A DNA stretch of 64,000 nt from Mycoplana rhizolycopersici (GTDB lineage Bacteria > Pseudomonadota > Alphaproteobacteria > Rhizobiales > Rhizobiaceae), in the NCBI RefSeq assembly GCF_013378445.1, contig NZ_JABXYK010000020.1:1-64000 (forward strand). Direction: 5' to 3'. The notes beneath the pieces were generated by a model, which searched no databases, was not told where the DNA came from, and saw nothing but the letters and a program-made list of their open reading frames with translations. Positions 8,204 through 16,593 of the stretch are shown here, piece after piece. A program made the position numbers and the translations under genes. Position 1 is the first letter of the stretch. Each line of letters begins with the position of its first letter.

Positions 8204-9072
8204 GCGCCTTCTCCTTCATCGGAAGTGCGGAACAGGCGGTCGAGAATGATCGCAAGGATGACGATGCAGAGGCCGGCCTCGAAGCCCATGGAGATGTTTA
8301 CGGTGTTCAGCGCACGTACGACCGGCACGCCGAGACCCTTCGCGCCGACGAGTGCTGCGATGACGACCATTGACAGCGACAGCATGATCGTCTGCGTAAG
8401 CCCGGCCATGATCTGCGGCGTGGCGAAGGGCAGTTCCACCTTGCGCAGCACCTGCGACGGCGTGGCCCCAAAGGCCTGCGCGGCTTCCACCAGCGAATCC
8501 GGCGTGGAGATGATGCCGAGCCGGGTCAGGCGGATAGGGGCGGGGATTGCGAAAATGACGGTGGCGATCAGTCCCGGAACCATGCCGAGCCCGAACAGGA
8601 TCAGCGCCGGGATCAGGTAGACGAAGGTCGGGATCGTCTGCATCAGGTCGAGCACGGGTCGCAGGAAGGCGTAGAACATCGGTCGGCGGGCGGCGGCGAT
8701 CCCGAGCGGAATGCCGACGGCCATGCTGACGCCGGTGGCGGCGAGAACGAGCGCGAGCGTCTCGGTCGTCTCCTTCCAGTAGCCCTGGTTGACGATCAGG
8801 AGCAGGCCGAGGAACGTGAAAAGCGTCACGCCGAGCGACCGGCGCAGATACCAGGAAAGAAGCGTGATCAGCGCGATCAGCGCCAACGCATAGGCAAACC
8901 TGCCCTGATCGCTGGAGAACGGCCCCTGCATCACAAACAGGATGGCATCGATGCCGGCCTGCAGGACGACCTTGAGCAGGTCGAAGAGATCCTTGCCGTT
9001 CGTGGTCAGCCAGGTGACCGCGGTCTTGGCCCAGGGGCCGATGGGCAGTTTGATGTTTGTCAGCCAATCCAC
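8200..9072 (-). CDS. choW: choline ABC importer, permease subunit
   Basis: Integral membrane permease of the BPD transport family, about 290 residues, with six or seven hydrophobic segments and the ATPase-coupling loop LVEAAQAFGATPSQVLRKVELPFATP (shown in part as EAAQAFGATPSQVL). The first open codon is a TTG at 9093 without a ribosome site; the GTG at 9072 gives MDWLTNIKLPIGPW, which fits the known N terminus of ChoW, and is preceded by AGG nine bases away, so that start is preferred. It is separated from choX by 190 bp containing a terminator-like hairpin and overlaps choV. Confidence 0.9.
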   Translation of the reverse strand: MDWLTNIKLPIGPWAKTAVTWLTTNGKDLFDLLKVVLQAGIDAILFVMQGPFSSDQGRFAYALALIALITLLSWYLRRSLGVTLFTFLGLLLIVNQGYWKETTETLALVLAATGVSMAVGIPLGIAAARRPMFYAFLRPVLDLMQTIPTFVYLIPALILFGLGMVPGLIATVIFAIPAPIRLTRLGIISTPDSLVEAAQAFGATPSQVLRKVELPFATPQIMAGLTQTIMLSLSMVVIAALVGAKGLGVPVVRALNTVNISMGFEAGLCIVILAIILDRLFRTSDEGEGA

Positions 9073-9230
9073 GGAATCGTACCTGCCTTCCAAGTGTTGC
9101 CGGGTTCACGTCCCCATCCTGCCTGCTGCAGACAGCGGCATGCAGCGGCGGTACGGCGGGACCAGAAGATCACCAGATGATGGTGAAGTCGATGTGTCTA
9201 TGGGCGACAGATCGTTTCGCATGGTCGAAA

Positions 9231-9255
9231 AAAGGCGGGACCGTGTCCCGCCTTT
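9231..9255 (-). terminator. intra-operon terminator between choX and choW
   Basis: AAAGGCGGGAC (9231-9241) pairs perfectly with 9245-9255 around a three-base loop. On the minus strand the stem runs straight into a T tract (TTTTTT including the stem's last three). It lies immediately after the choX stop, so it probably limits readthrough into choWV. Confidence 0.85.
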
Positions 9256-9262
9256 GCCATGC

Positions 9263-10219
9263 TCAGAGACCGAGCGAGGACTTCACGGCGGCCAGACCGT
9301 CGCCGCCGTCCTTGGTCGTGACGCCCGCCAGCCACGGCTCGATGGCTGCGGGATTGGCCTTAAGCCATGCGCTCGCAGCCGCTTCCGGGGCCTCGCCGTC
9401 GTTGAGGATCTTGCCCATGATCTGGTTTTCCATCTCCAGCGTGAACTTGAGGTTCTGCAAGAGCTTGCCGACGTTCGGGCATTCGGTGGTGTAGCCCTGG
9501 CGGACATTGGTGTAGACGGTCGCGCCGCCGAAGTTTGGGCCGAAGACGTCGTCGCCGCCGGTCAGATAGGTCAGCTTGAAGTTGGCGTTCATCGGATGCG
9601 GTTCCCAGCCGAGGAAGACGATCGGCGCACCGTCCTGCTCTGCGCGGGCCACTTCGGCGAGCATGCCCTGCTCGGACGATTCAACGACCTCGAAGCCCTT
9701 GAGATCGAAGGTGCCCTTGTCGACCATGTCGATGATCAGGCGGTTGCCGTCGTTGCCCGGCTCGATGCCGTAGATCTTGCCGTCGAGCGCTTCCTTCTGT
9801 GCGGCGATGTCCTTGAAGTCCTTGATACCCAGCTCGGCGCCCTTGGCATTGGTGGCGAGCGTGTACTTGGCGCCCTCCAGATTCTCGCGGACGGTCTCGA
9901 CCGTGCCGGCCTCGCGGAAGGGCTTGATGTCGGCTTCCATGGTCGGCATCCAGTTGCCGAGGAAGACGTCGATGTCCTTGTTGGCGAGCGATGTGTAGGT
10001 GACCGGGACCGACAGGACGGTGGTTTCCGTCTCGTAGCCGAGGCCCTTGAGGATGGTCGAGGCGGTCGCGGTGGTGGCGGTGATATCGGTCCAGCCGACG
10101 TCGGAGAAGCGGACCTTGCCACAGCTCTCGGCCTCGGCGGCCAGCGCACTGCCGACGCCAAGCGCGACGATCGAGACCGCAGCCAGAGCCGATGCTTTCA
10201 GTGTCGATGCAAATTTCAT
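9263..10219 (-). CDS. choX: choline-binding periplasmic protein
   Basis: A 318-residue substrate-binding protein with an N-terminal signal peptide ending near ALAA (residue 28). Numbering from the ATG at 10219, the residues known to bind choline in Sinorhizobium meliloti ChoX occur at the same positions: Trp43 (DVGWTD), Trp90 (LGNWMP), Tyr119, Asn156 (PGNDG) and Trp205 (LGWEP). This makes the choline assignment strong. The ATG at 10219 has GGGAG eight bases upstream; the upstream in-frame start at 10282 would spoil the signal peptide. It is the first gene of choXWV and is followed by a terminator, which would leave the binding protein in excess over the membrane subunits. Confidence 0.95.
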   Translation of the reverse strand: MKFASTLKASALAAVSIVALGVGSALAAEAESCGKVRFSDVGWTDITATTATASTILKGLGYETETTVLSVPVTYTSLANKDIDVFLGNWMPTMEADIKPFREAGTVETVRENLEGAKYTLATNAKGAELGIKDFKDIAAQKEALDGKIYGIEPGNDGNRLIIDMVDKGTFDLKGFEVVESSEQGMLAEVARAEQDGAPIVFLGWEPHPMNANFKLTYLTGGDDVFGPNFGGATVYTNVRQGYTTECPNVGKLLQNLKFTLEMENQIMGKILNDGEAPEAAASAWLKANPAAIEPWLAGVTTKDGGDGLAAVKSSLGL

Positions 10220-10452
10220 GTTCAATGCTCCCCATTTTTGTTCTGATGCCGCAAGCCAAGCATCAAAAACGTCATCATTCAAGCACTTTACGTACCTGAC
10301 ACAGCCATCGCCGGCCTAGTTTATTTCACGCCGCTTCGCAATCGAGCGCAAGAATGTCGTTGTGAACGGAGCGTCGCAAAATCTGTGGTCTGCGCCTCAC
10401 CATGGCTGGAAATCCGGGTTCTTCCGCGCCAGAACAGGCCACGAGGAAAATC

Positions 10453-11043
10453 ATGGCAAAACTCTATTTCCACTATGCGACGATGAACGCCGGCAAGTCG
10501 ACGATGCTGCTGCAGGCGTCCTACAACTACCGTGAGCGCGGCATGCGCACGGCGATCTTCATCGCCGCCTTCGACGACCGCGCGGGACGGGGACGGATCT
10601 CCTCGCGGATCGGCCTGCACTCGGATGCCATCGCCTTCGATGAGGGCGACGACCTGCAGGCGAGGGTGGAGGCGATGGGTGCGGACGGGGACGGCCCGAT
10701 CGCCTGTGTCTTCGTGGACGAGGCGCAGTTTCTGAGCGAGCGGCAGGTATGGCAGCTGGCGCGCATTGCCGACCGCATGGGCATTCCGGTGATGACCTAC
10801 GGCCTGCGCACGGATTTCCAGGGCAAGCTGTTCCCCGGCTCGAACGCGCTGCTTGCGATAGCGGACGAGTTGCGCGAGGTGCGCACCATCTGCCATTGCG
10901 GGCGCAAGGCGACCATGGTGGTGCGGCTCGACGCAAACGGCACCCTCGTCAGGGAGGGGGCGCAGGTGGAAGTCGGCGGCAACGAGAAATACGTGTCCTA
11001 TTGCCGCCGCCACTGGGACGACCTGATGCAGGGCGATTCCTGA
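10453..11043 (+). CDS. tdk: thymidine kinase (type II)
   Basis: Phosphorylates thymidine (and deoxyuridine) with ATP in pyrimidine salvage. The 196-residue length fits. It shows the P-loop YATMNAGKST near residues 8-17, the Walker B-like VFVDEAQFL near residue 83 with the catalytic Glu, the FQGKLFPGS lasso segment, and zinc-ligand candidates in ICHCGRK and SYCRRH. The open frame starts at 10402, but the ATG at 10453 is preceded by GAGGAA and gives the canonical start MAKLYFHYATMNAGK. The next gene starts 34 bp downstream on the same strand and may be co-transcribed. Confidence 0.94.
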   Translation: MAKLYFHYATMNAGKSTMLLQASYNYRERGMRTAIFIAAFDDRAGRGRISSRIGLHSDAIAFDEGDDLQARVEAMGADGDGPIACVFVDEAQFLSERQVWQLARIADRMGIPVMTYGLRTDFQGKLFPGSNALLAIADELREVRTICHCGRKATMVVRLDANGTLVREGAQVEVGGNEKYVSYCRRHWDDLMQGDS

Positions 11044-11077
11044 TGCAGAACGAGTACGGCAACGGAGGCCTGCACGC

Positions 11078-11452
11078 ATGAAATCGATCGCCTTGTCGGC
11101 ATTCTTCGTTCTTGCCGCCGCCTCGTCCGGCGTTGCCGGTGACGCCGATGCCGGAAAGGCCGTCTTCCGGAAGTGCGTGGCCTGCCACACCACGGACCCC
11201 GTCAACCGGGTCGGGCCGTCTCTCGCCGGCATCGTCGGCCGTCCCGTCGCGTCGTTTCCCGACTACAGCTACTCGTCCGCGATGGTTGCGTTCGGCAAGG
11301 GCAAAGTGTGGGACGAGGCGCTGATTGCCGACTATCTGGCCGCGCCAAGGGCCATGGTGCCGGGCACGGCGATGGCCTTTGCGGGGCTGAAGAAGCCGCA
11401 GGATATTGCCGATATCATCGCTTTTCTGAAGGGCGCTTCTGCCGCACAATGA
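11078..11452 (+). CDS. class I cytochrome c (periplasmic)
   Basis: A 124-residue secreted cytochrome. A signal peptide (about residues 1-20, ending SSGVAG) is followed by a single haem-binding site C33-V-A-C36-H37 and a likely axial Met99 in VPGTAMAFAGL. Size and layout match small soluble c-type cytochromes of the c2/c552 type used as electron shuttles. It sits 34 bp after thymidine kinase, which has no related function, so the arrangement is probably incidental. No obvious terminator follows; the 210 bp before the next gene contain an AT-rich patch but nothing I could assign. Confidence 0.9.
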   Translation: MKSIALSAFFVLAAASSGVAGDADAGKAVFRKCVACHTTDPVNRVGPSLAGIVGRPVASFPDYSYSSAMVAFGKGKVWDEALIADYLAAPRAMVPGTAMAFAGLKKPQDIADIIAFLKGASAAQ

Positions 11453-11662
11453 GAACTGCGGTCGCGCCTGCCGGCGCCGTTGCTGACATTTTCAGGTTTC
11501 ATGCAAAAAATACATGCCTTTAAGGGTTGCAGCCGCGATGCTGCTTCCCACATCATGTCCTGCAGGCAGACGGCGGGAATTCTGTATCTGCGATGCCGCG
11601 CGGCGGTGTCTTCACATGTTTCGTCCAGCGTATGACGCCGGTCGTTGAGAGAGGGATGAGGG

Positions 11663-12751
11663 ATGGCGACGCTTCAGAATTTCGATACCGAGATTGCGCG
11701 GACGCGCGACACCGTCGAGCAGATGCGCGGCAAGCTGGAGCAGACCGGCATCGTGCTGGAGGAGTTCGCCAAGGCGGACACCAAGCTCGGCGACGCCAAT
11801 TTCGATATCGAGAACGCCCGCCTGCAGGACGTGCTCACCCAGCAGAAGGTGATGGAAGCCAACATCGCCGACCTGATCATCGGGCTCGAGGACGCCACCA
11901 ATGTGTTCGGCGTCGAGTTCGAGAGCATGAAGAGCTACACGGGCTACGAGAAGTTCATCGGCATCTTCTCCAAGCAGAAGATGCAGCGCATGCGCACCGA
12001 CCGCGTGCGCAACATGTCGCTCTCTGGCAATCTCCAGGAGCTTTTGGCGAAGTCCGACACGATCGTCGGTATCCTGAAGGAACAGAAGGCTGTGCTCGAC
12101 AGCCGCTACAAGACGTCCGAGGCGAGCCTGATACAGGTGATCGAGCGGCGCAAGCAGACGATGGCGAACCTGGAGACCACGCAGAAGCGGATCGAGGAAC
12201 TGAACCCGCAGCTCCTCGACATCGAGAACCGGATCGCCGCCTCCACCGACCAGAAGACGCGCACGCAACTGGAGGGCGAGCGCTCGACGCTCGCCACCGA
12301 ATACAACGAGCAGCAGGCCAAGGAGCAGGAGCTGCTCGCCGAAAGCCAGACGCTGGAGCGCTATACCTCGATGTTCCAGACCTTCGTCGACTCGCTCAAC
12401 AACCAGATCGCCGCGCAGAACACGCTGATCAACAAGCTGACGATCGATACCGAGCAGCGCATCGTGCTCTACAAGGCGCTGGAGGATTCGCTGAAGACCG
12501 CCGCACAGCAGGACGTCGCCCACCGGATCAACACGCTCGGCAGCAAGGTGGATACCGCAGCCGAGGAAACGATGGCCGGTATCGGTGCCGCCGCGCAGAA
12601 GCACATCGGCGACCTGCTCGAGATGCACGAGAAGAACATGCTCGCCACCCAGGACATCCAGCGCCGCAAGAAACTCGCCGACGATGCGTTTGCCCGGCGC
12701 TTCCAGGACGTGATGGACAAGCACAACGCTTCGAACTACGTGAAGGCGTGA
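11663..12751 (+). CDS. long coiled-coil protein, first gene of the AAA+ operon
   Basis: A 362-residue, highly charged, mostly helical protein with no signal peptide or membrane segment. Heptad-like patterns run through most of it, for example around residues 175-260 (IEERRKQTMANLETTQKRI region and ELLAESQTLERY). It recalls the overall make-up of TelA-type toxic-anion-resistance proteins, but I see no decisive motif, so this is only a comparison. It starts at 11663 after a GAGGG ribosome site. Together with the genes at 12903, 14056, 16590 and 17884 it forms a one-direction cluster; the spacing after it is filled by a RIME-like repeat. A structural partner or adaptor for the AAA+ ATPase is the simplest guess. 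Confidence 0.75.
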   Translation: MATLQNFDTEIARTRDTVEQMRGKLEQTGIVLEEFAKADTKLGDANFDIENARLQDVLTQQKVMEANIADLIIGLEDATNVFGVEFESMKSYTGYEKFIGIFSKQKMQRMRTDRVRNMSLSGNLQELLAKSDTIVGILKEQKAVLDSRYKTSEASLIQVIERRKQTMANLETTQKRIEELNPQLLDIENRIAASTDQKTRTQLEGERSTLATEYNEQQAKEQELLAESQTLERYTSMFQTFVDSLNNQIAAQNTLINKLTIDTEQRIVLYKALEDSLKTAAQQDVAHRINTLGSKVDTAAEETMAGIGAAAQKHIGDLLEMHEKNMLATQDIQRRKKLADDAFARRFQDVMDKHNASNYVKA

Positions 12752-12799
12752 CGGCGATGGCCCGGTCGGGTTTGGGTTCTGGAAGTTTGCCCGTCTCCC

Positions 12800-12898
12800 T
12801 GGTCCTCTCCCCGCAGTCGGGGAGAGGGGATAAAGATGGCGCGGCGTCCGCCTTCGCCCTGCTTGCGGATAGAAGGTGCCGGCAGGCGGTTGAGGGGC
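12800..12898. repeat. RIME-like palindromic repeat, copy A
   Basis: Contains the hairpin CCTCTCCCC (12804-12812) / GGGGAGAGG (12819-12827) and ends with GGTGCCGGCAGGCGG-TTGAGGGG, the reverse complement of the conserved start of copies B and C (CCCCTCA..CCGCCTGCCGGCACC). Boundaries are approximate. The terminal GAGGGG lies seven bases before the ATG at 12903, so the repeat appears to supply that gene's ribosome-binding site. Confidence 0.8.
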
Positions 12899-12902
12899 AG
12901 AC

Positions 12903-14051
12903 ATGAAACCCCCAGCCGACAGTGCGGTCGCGCAGTACTTCACCTCCATCCGGGCGGCCCTCGGCGGGCTGGAGGTGTTTCTCGGCGACCGCAATTCGCC
13001 GCTCTACCAGCACGGCGTCGTCGGCGAGGCGATCGTGCCCTATCTTGCCCGACTGAAGGCGTCGTTTTCCTGCTGGGAGAACCGAATCGGCTTCGTCGAC
13101 CAGTTCCGCATCTCGCGTGCCGAAAGCGGCTTCCCGGTCTATCAGAACGTCCTTGAACTCGAAAACGATCGTAAGGGCGCGGAAAAGCGGCTTTCGGAGA
13201 TCCCGGGCGCCGATCAACTGCGCGGCGAGATGGCCGACTTCATCCTGCGCAACAAGGCTTTTCCGACCGAGCTGCAGGTTCGCATGGCCGAGCGGATGTA
13301 CCTGCAGCAGATCGGCAAGGGAGAGGTATTCTCGCCCTTCGTGCTGCCCGAGACGATCCGCGTCGCCGTCAACCCGAAGACGATGCGGCCCTACTACGTC
13401 GTCAGCTGGGGTGCCTTCGACGGCGCCAGCACGCTGCCGATGGTCTACATGGCGACGATCGAGGACAGTTCGGAGAAGATCGTCGAACTGCTGGTGACGA
13501 AGGACGGCAAGCTCAACCCCGACGTCCAGATCGACCTGCCGGTCGGCGGGCTGCTCAACCCGGAGCTCGCCAGCCGCTTCGATGATTTCGCGCTGAAGAA
13601 CAGCGCCTATTCGCTATCGCCGGTGACGATCGCCACCAATCTCGACCGCGACTTCGAGATGCTGCATCCCAAGCAGCTGCGCCGCATCGTGCTCGGCCCG
13701 TTCTATTCCGCCGACATCACCGAGAACAACCAGAAGGTCCGCGACATCCTGTCGAAGGTGCGCAAGGTCGAGAACGCCTGGCTTCTGACATGGACGATCC
13801 AGGAGGTGTTCTCGCAGGCCGAGCGCCCGGCGAAGAAAGGCTTCTGGAGTTCGACGCCGGCGCAGGAAGAGTTCCATATCGACACCAACAACCTCGAGGC
13901 CGCGCGCATGGGCGTCAGCTGTTTCGAGAAGCATGCGCTGGTGCCGCACGATGCCTACCAGGCGCTCTATGCCGCCGGTGAGGCGGAAGCGATCTTCGGC
14001 GAATACAAGGTGCACGTGATTTCGGGAAACCGGGTGGTCAGCGGGGTATGA
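12903..14051 (+). CDS. uncharacterised protein of the AAA+ operon
   Basis: A 382-residue soluble protein without signal peptide or membrane segments. I do not recognise its family. Visible traits are an alpha-helical N-terminal third (about residues 1-150) and a later alpha/beta region beginning near YYVVSWGAFDG (residue 161), with several conserved-looking aromatic and acidic patches such as HPKQLRRIVLGPFYSADIT. The C terminus reads GEYKVHVISGNRVVSGV. It is followed four bases later by the AAA+ ATPase, so the two are almost certainly co-expressed and may interact. Its ribosome site GAGGGG belongs to the end of a RIME-like repeat. Confidence 0.75.
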   Translation: MKPPADSAVAQYFTSIRAALGGLEVFLGDRNSPLYQHGVVGEAIVPYLARLKASFSCWENRIGFVDQFRISRAESGFPVYQNVLELENDRKGAEKRLSEIPGADQLRGEMADFILRNKAFPTELQVRMAERMYLQQIGKGEVFSPFVLPETIRVAVNPKTMRPYYVVSWGAFDGASTLPMVYMATIEDSSEKIVELLVTKDGKLNPDVQIDLPVGGLLNPELASRFDDFALKNSAYSLSPVTIATNLDRDFEMLHPKQLRRIVLGPFYSADITENNQKVRDILSKVRKVENAWLLTWTIQEVFSQAERPAKKGFWSSTPAQEEFHIDTNNLEAARMGVSCFEKHALVPHDAYQALYAAGEAEAIFGEYKVHVISGNRVVSGV

Positions 14052-14055
14052 CGCG

Positions 14056-15969
14056 ATGAGCTTGAACGCCGGACTGACGATGATCCCCGAGAGCGATATC
14101 GCAAGGCACCGCGCGGTGGCGCAGAGCATGGTGACGCGGCTCGCCATCCTGGAGAGCGATGGCGGGCCTGCCGGCGCGCCGATCGCAGGCACCGGGCGGC
14201 GCTTTGTCTCCACCGTCTCGACCGGCGGCATGCGGCGGACGCGTGAGGTCGAGCTGGCAAAGACCATCGCCGCGGTGCGGCCGGGCGATCCGCTTTTGTC
14301 GCCGGCGCAGCACCAGCTGCTCTATCGTGCCCGCCGCGGCATCGAGATCGCGCTGGCCGTCGCCGACGTCTTCGCCCGGCAGACGGAACTGGAGCAGTTG
14401 CAGGCGCGCAACGCCACCGCCCCGCTTTCCGGCGAGGAGGCCGAGCGCTTCAAGGCGCTGCTTTCAGCCTCGGCCTATGTCACCGCCTTCACCCTTGCCG
14501 CCTATCTCGGTGCCATGCTGTCCGGCGAGGGCGAGCCGGCGGAGGATACCGACGAGCCGGACTACCTGTTCGACACCGCCCAGGATGCCGCCAAGAGCCT
14601 CGTCGCCGGCCTCGACCGGGCGATTGCGGGATCGGCCGACGACACGGTGCTGGTCGCGCGCGCGCGGGCCTTCGCCCGCGTGGCGCTGGAGGGACTAATC
14701 GGCCGCAAGGCGCGCTTTTCGGGGCTGTCGAGCTTCGAGAGCGCGCATATTCGTATCGAGCAGGACGATTTCACCCTCAACGGCTTCGACGTCGCACCGG
14801 GGCAGAAGCGCAAGCCGCTTTCGATGACGTTCAAGAAGCCGACCGACATCGTCGGCAACCATATCGCCAAGTACCAGGCGTTGCGGCTTGCCAAGATGCT
14901 GATGGCCTACGACTTCGAGCGGCAGATGAACCCGTTCGTCGAGCTCGGAGGCTTTCTTTTCACCTTCATCGGCGACGGCATGCCGGGTACCGGCAAGACC
15001 ATGCTGATCCAGATGCTGGCCGGCCTGCTCGACGACTATTGCCGGGTGGCCGGCTATCCCTTCCACTACGAGAACTTCGGCGTCGACCAGATCTCTTCCT
15101 ACCAGGGCAAGTCGGGACAGAACTGCAAGGAATTCGTCAACAACGTCGTCAACCCGCGCGCAATCGGCTTCGGCACGATCGACGACGTCGACCAGGTGGC
15201 CGCCAAGCGTTCCGACGACAGGGCGTCCGCCGGCCAGCACGAGGTGACGGCCGTCTTGATGGAGAGCTTTGCCGGCGCCTCGACGGTGGTGCGCGGCAAC
15301 TGCACCTTCGGCATGTTCTCCAACTATCCCGAAAACGTCGACGATGCGCTTCGCCAGCGCGCCGGCGCCCGCTGGCTCGTCGACGGGCCGCAGTCGCGCG
15401 CCGATTATGTCGACATCTTCGCGCTGCTCGTCGGCAAGAACCATTCGATCCCGCTCGGCGAGCATGCGCTGCTGGCCGGGCAGGAGATCAAGACCGCGGT
15501 CTCGACCTCCTACGGCCAGCACGCACTGCCGCAGGAAGACGGGCTTCTCAAAGTGTGGGAGCGCTACGAGAAGGCGCACGGCAAGCTGGCGAGCCTCGCC
15601 GACGTCGGTACCTACCTGCACATGATCAAGGAGGCCGAGCCGCGCTTCACCGGACGGGCGATCAAGAACATCACCGATGCGATCAAGATGCGGGCGATGG
15701 ACGTTGACCTGCCGGACGACTGGTTCGCCGCGCCCGACGCCTTCATGCACAAGTCCTACGACGAGAAGAAGGGCATGATCGAGGAACTGCGCGGGCCGAT
15801 CACGATGGAGATGGTGCTGCAGGAGATCAACCGCTACGCCGACAGCGAATTCCGCTACGCCGACAAGTCCGACGACGCCGCGGTGGCCGACATCATCCGC
15901 CGCGAACGCCTGCGGGAGCGGGCGGTTGGAGAGATTGAGGCGATGAAGCGAGAGGGGCGTTGGGGGTGA
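14056..15969 (+). CDS. AAA+ ATPase of an uncharacterised operon
   Basis: A 637-residue cytoplasmic protein. The N-terminal 260 residues are helical and of unknown type; the AAA+ core follows. Walker A is GDGMPGTGKT at residues 306-315, and the Walker B-like segment IGFGTIDDVDQ lies near 370-380, where an Asp stands in the position usually held by Glu. A sensor/arginine-finger region DDALRQRAGARWLVDGP lies near 430, and a lid-like helical domain follows. The protein ends in charged helices. The gene follows its neighbour by four bases, and the downstream operon is separated by a RIME-like repeat and a DUF559 gene. It probably remodels or disassembles a complex formed by the other operon products; this is inferred. 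Confidence 0.82.
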   Translation: MSLNAGLTMIPESDIARHRAVAQSMVTRLAILESDGGPAGAPIAGTGRRFVSTVSTGGMRRTREVELAKTIAAVRPGDPLLSPAQHQLLYRARRGIEIALAVADVFARQTELEQLQARNATAPLSGEEAERFKALLSASAYVTAFTLAAYLGAMLSGEGEPAEDTDEPDYLFDTAQDAAKSLVAGLDRAIAGSADDTVLVARARAFARVALEGLIGRKARFSGLSSFESAHIRIEQDDFTLNGFDVAPGQKRKPLSMTFKKPTDIVGNHIAKYQALRLAKMLMAYDFERQMNPFVELGGFLFTFIGDGMPGTGKTMLIQMLAGLLDDYCRVAGYPFHYENFGVDQISSYQGKSGQNCKEFVNNVVNPRAIGFGTIDDVDQVAAKRSDDRASAGQHEVTAVLMESFAGASTVVRGNCTFGMFSNYPENVDDALRQRAGARWLVDGPQSRADYVDIFALLVGKNHSIPLGEHALLAGQEIKTAVSTSYGQHALPQEDGLLKVWERYEKAHGKLASLADVGTYLHMIKEAEPRFTGRAIKNITDAIKMRAMDVDLPDDWFAAPDAFMHKSYDEKKGMIEELRGPITMEMVLQEINRYADSEFRYADKSDDAAVADIIRRERLRERAVGEIEAMKREGRWG

Positions 15970-16011
15970 CGTGAGCGCGGCATCCTGTTTCGCATTGGTG
16001 AATTCAAAGTC

Positions 16012-16171
16012 GCCCCTCATCCGCCTGCCGGCACCTTCTCCCCGCAGGCGGGGAGAAGGACGGGCGCGGCAGCGTTTCCAGTCCCTTCTGCTGCTTGCGG
16101 CGGGAAGGGGCGGGTCCACAACGCTTCCAGTTCCCTCACCCCGCTTGCGAGGAGAGGGTTAGGTGAGGGGC
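16012..16171. repeat. RIME-like palindromic repeat, copy B (composite)
   Basis: Bounded by GCCCCTCA at 16012 and TGAGGGGC ending at 16171, a terminal inverted repeat. Inside are CCGCCTGCCGGCACC, the hairpin CTTCTCCCCGC/GCGGGGAGAAG, and a second hairpin CCCTCACCCCGCTTGCG with GAGGAGAGGG. About 160 bp, likely a two-module mosaic. It lies between the AAA+ gene and the DUF559 gene. Confidence 0.85.
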
Positions 16172-16191
16172 AATTAACTCGTGAGGCAGCG

Positions 16192-16593
16192 ATGAGAGGG
16201 GCGAACTCGAAGAGGAAGGAACGGGCGCGCAGGCTTCGGCAGGTCGAGAACGATGCGGAGGTGTTGCTGTGGTCCGAATTGCGCGGTCGGCGGCTGAATG
16301 GGTTCAAGTTCGTGCGGCAGATGCCGATAGGCCCGTATTTCGCCGACTTCGCTTGCCGGGGGAGGATGCTGGTTGTCGAGGTGGACGGCAGCCATCATGC
16401 CGATAGCGCGTATGATGCGAGGCGGAACGAATTCATGAACACGAACGGCTGGTCTGTCGCCCGATTCTGGAACATGGACATTCTGCGCGAGCTGAAAGTG
16501 CTGGAGACAATCGTCGCAATCTGCGACGGTCGCCTTGTCGAAAAGACGCATGCAGCCGACTTCATTTTCATGCCGGTGTCGGAAAGACCATGA
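16192..16593 (+). CDS. DUF559 (Vsr/restriction-endonuclease-fold) protein
   Basis: A 133-residue protein of the DUF559 type, related in fold to very-short-patch repair endonucleases. It has the family's basic N terminus, WSELRGRRLNGFKFVRQMPIG (shown in part), then FADFACRGRMLVVEVDGSHH with the acidic-ExD-like pair in VVEVDGSHH, and NGWSVARFWNMDIL. These positions match a PD-(D/E)xK nuclease core, but enzymatic activity is not proven for the family. It sits just after a RIME-like repeat and its stop overlaps the next start as ATGA (16590-16593). It looks like an insertion into an otherwise compact operon. Confidence 0.85.
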   Translation: MRGANSKRKERARRLRQVENDAEVLLWSELRGRRLNGFKFVRQMPIGPYFADFACRGRMLVVEVDGSHHADSAYDARRNEFMNTNGWSVARFWNMDILRELKVLETIVAICDGRLVEKTHAADFIFMPVSERP

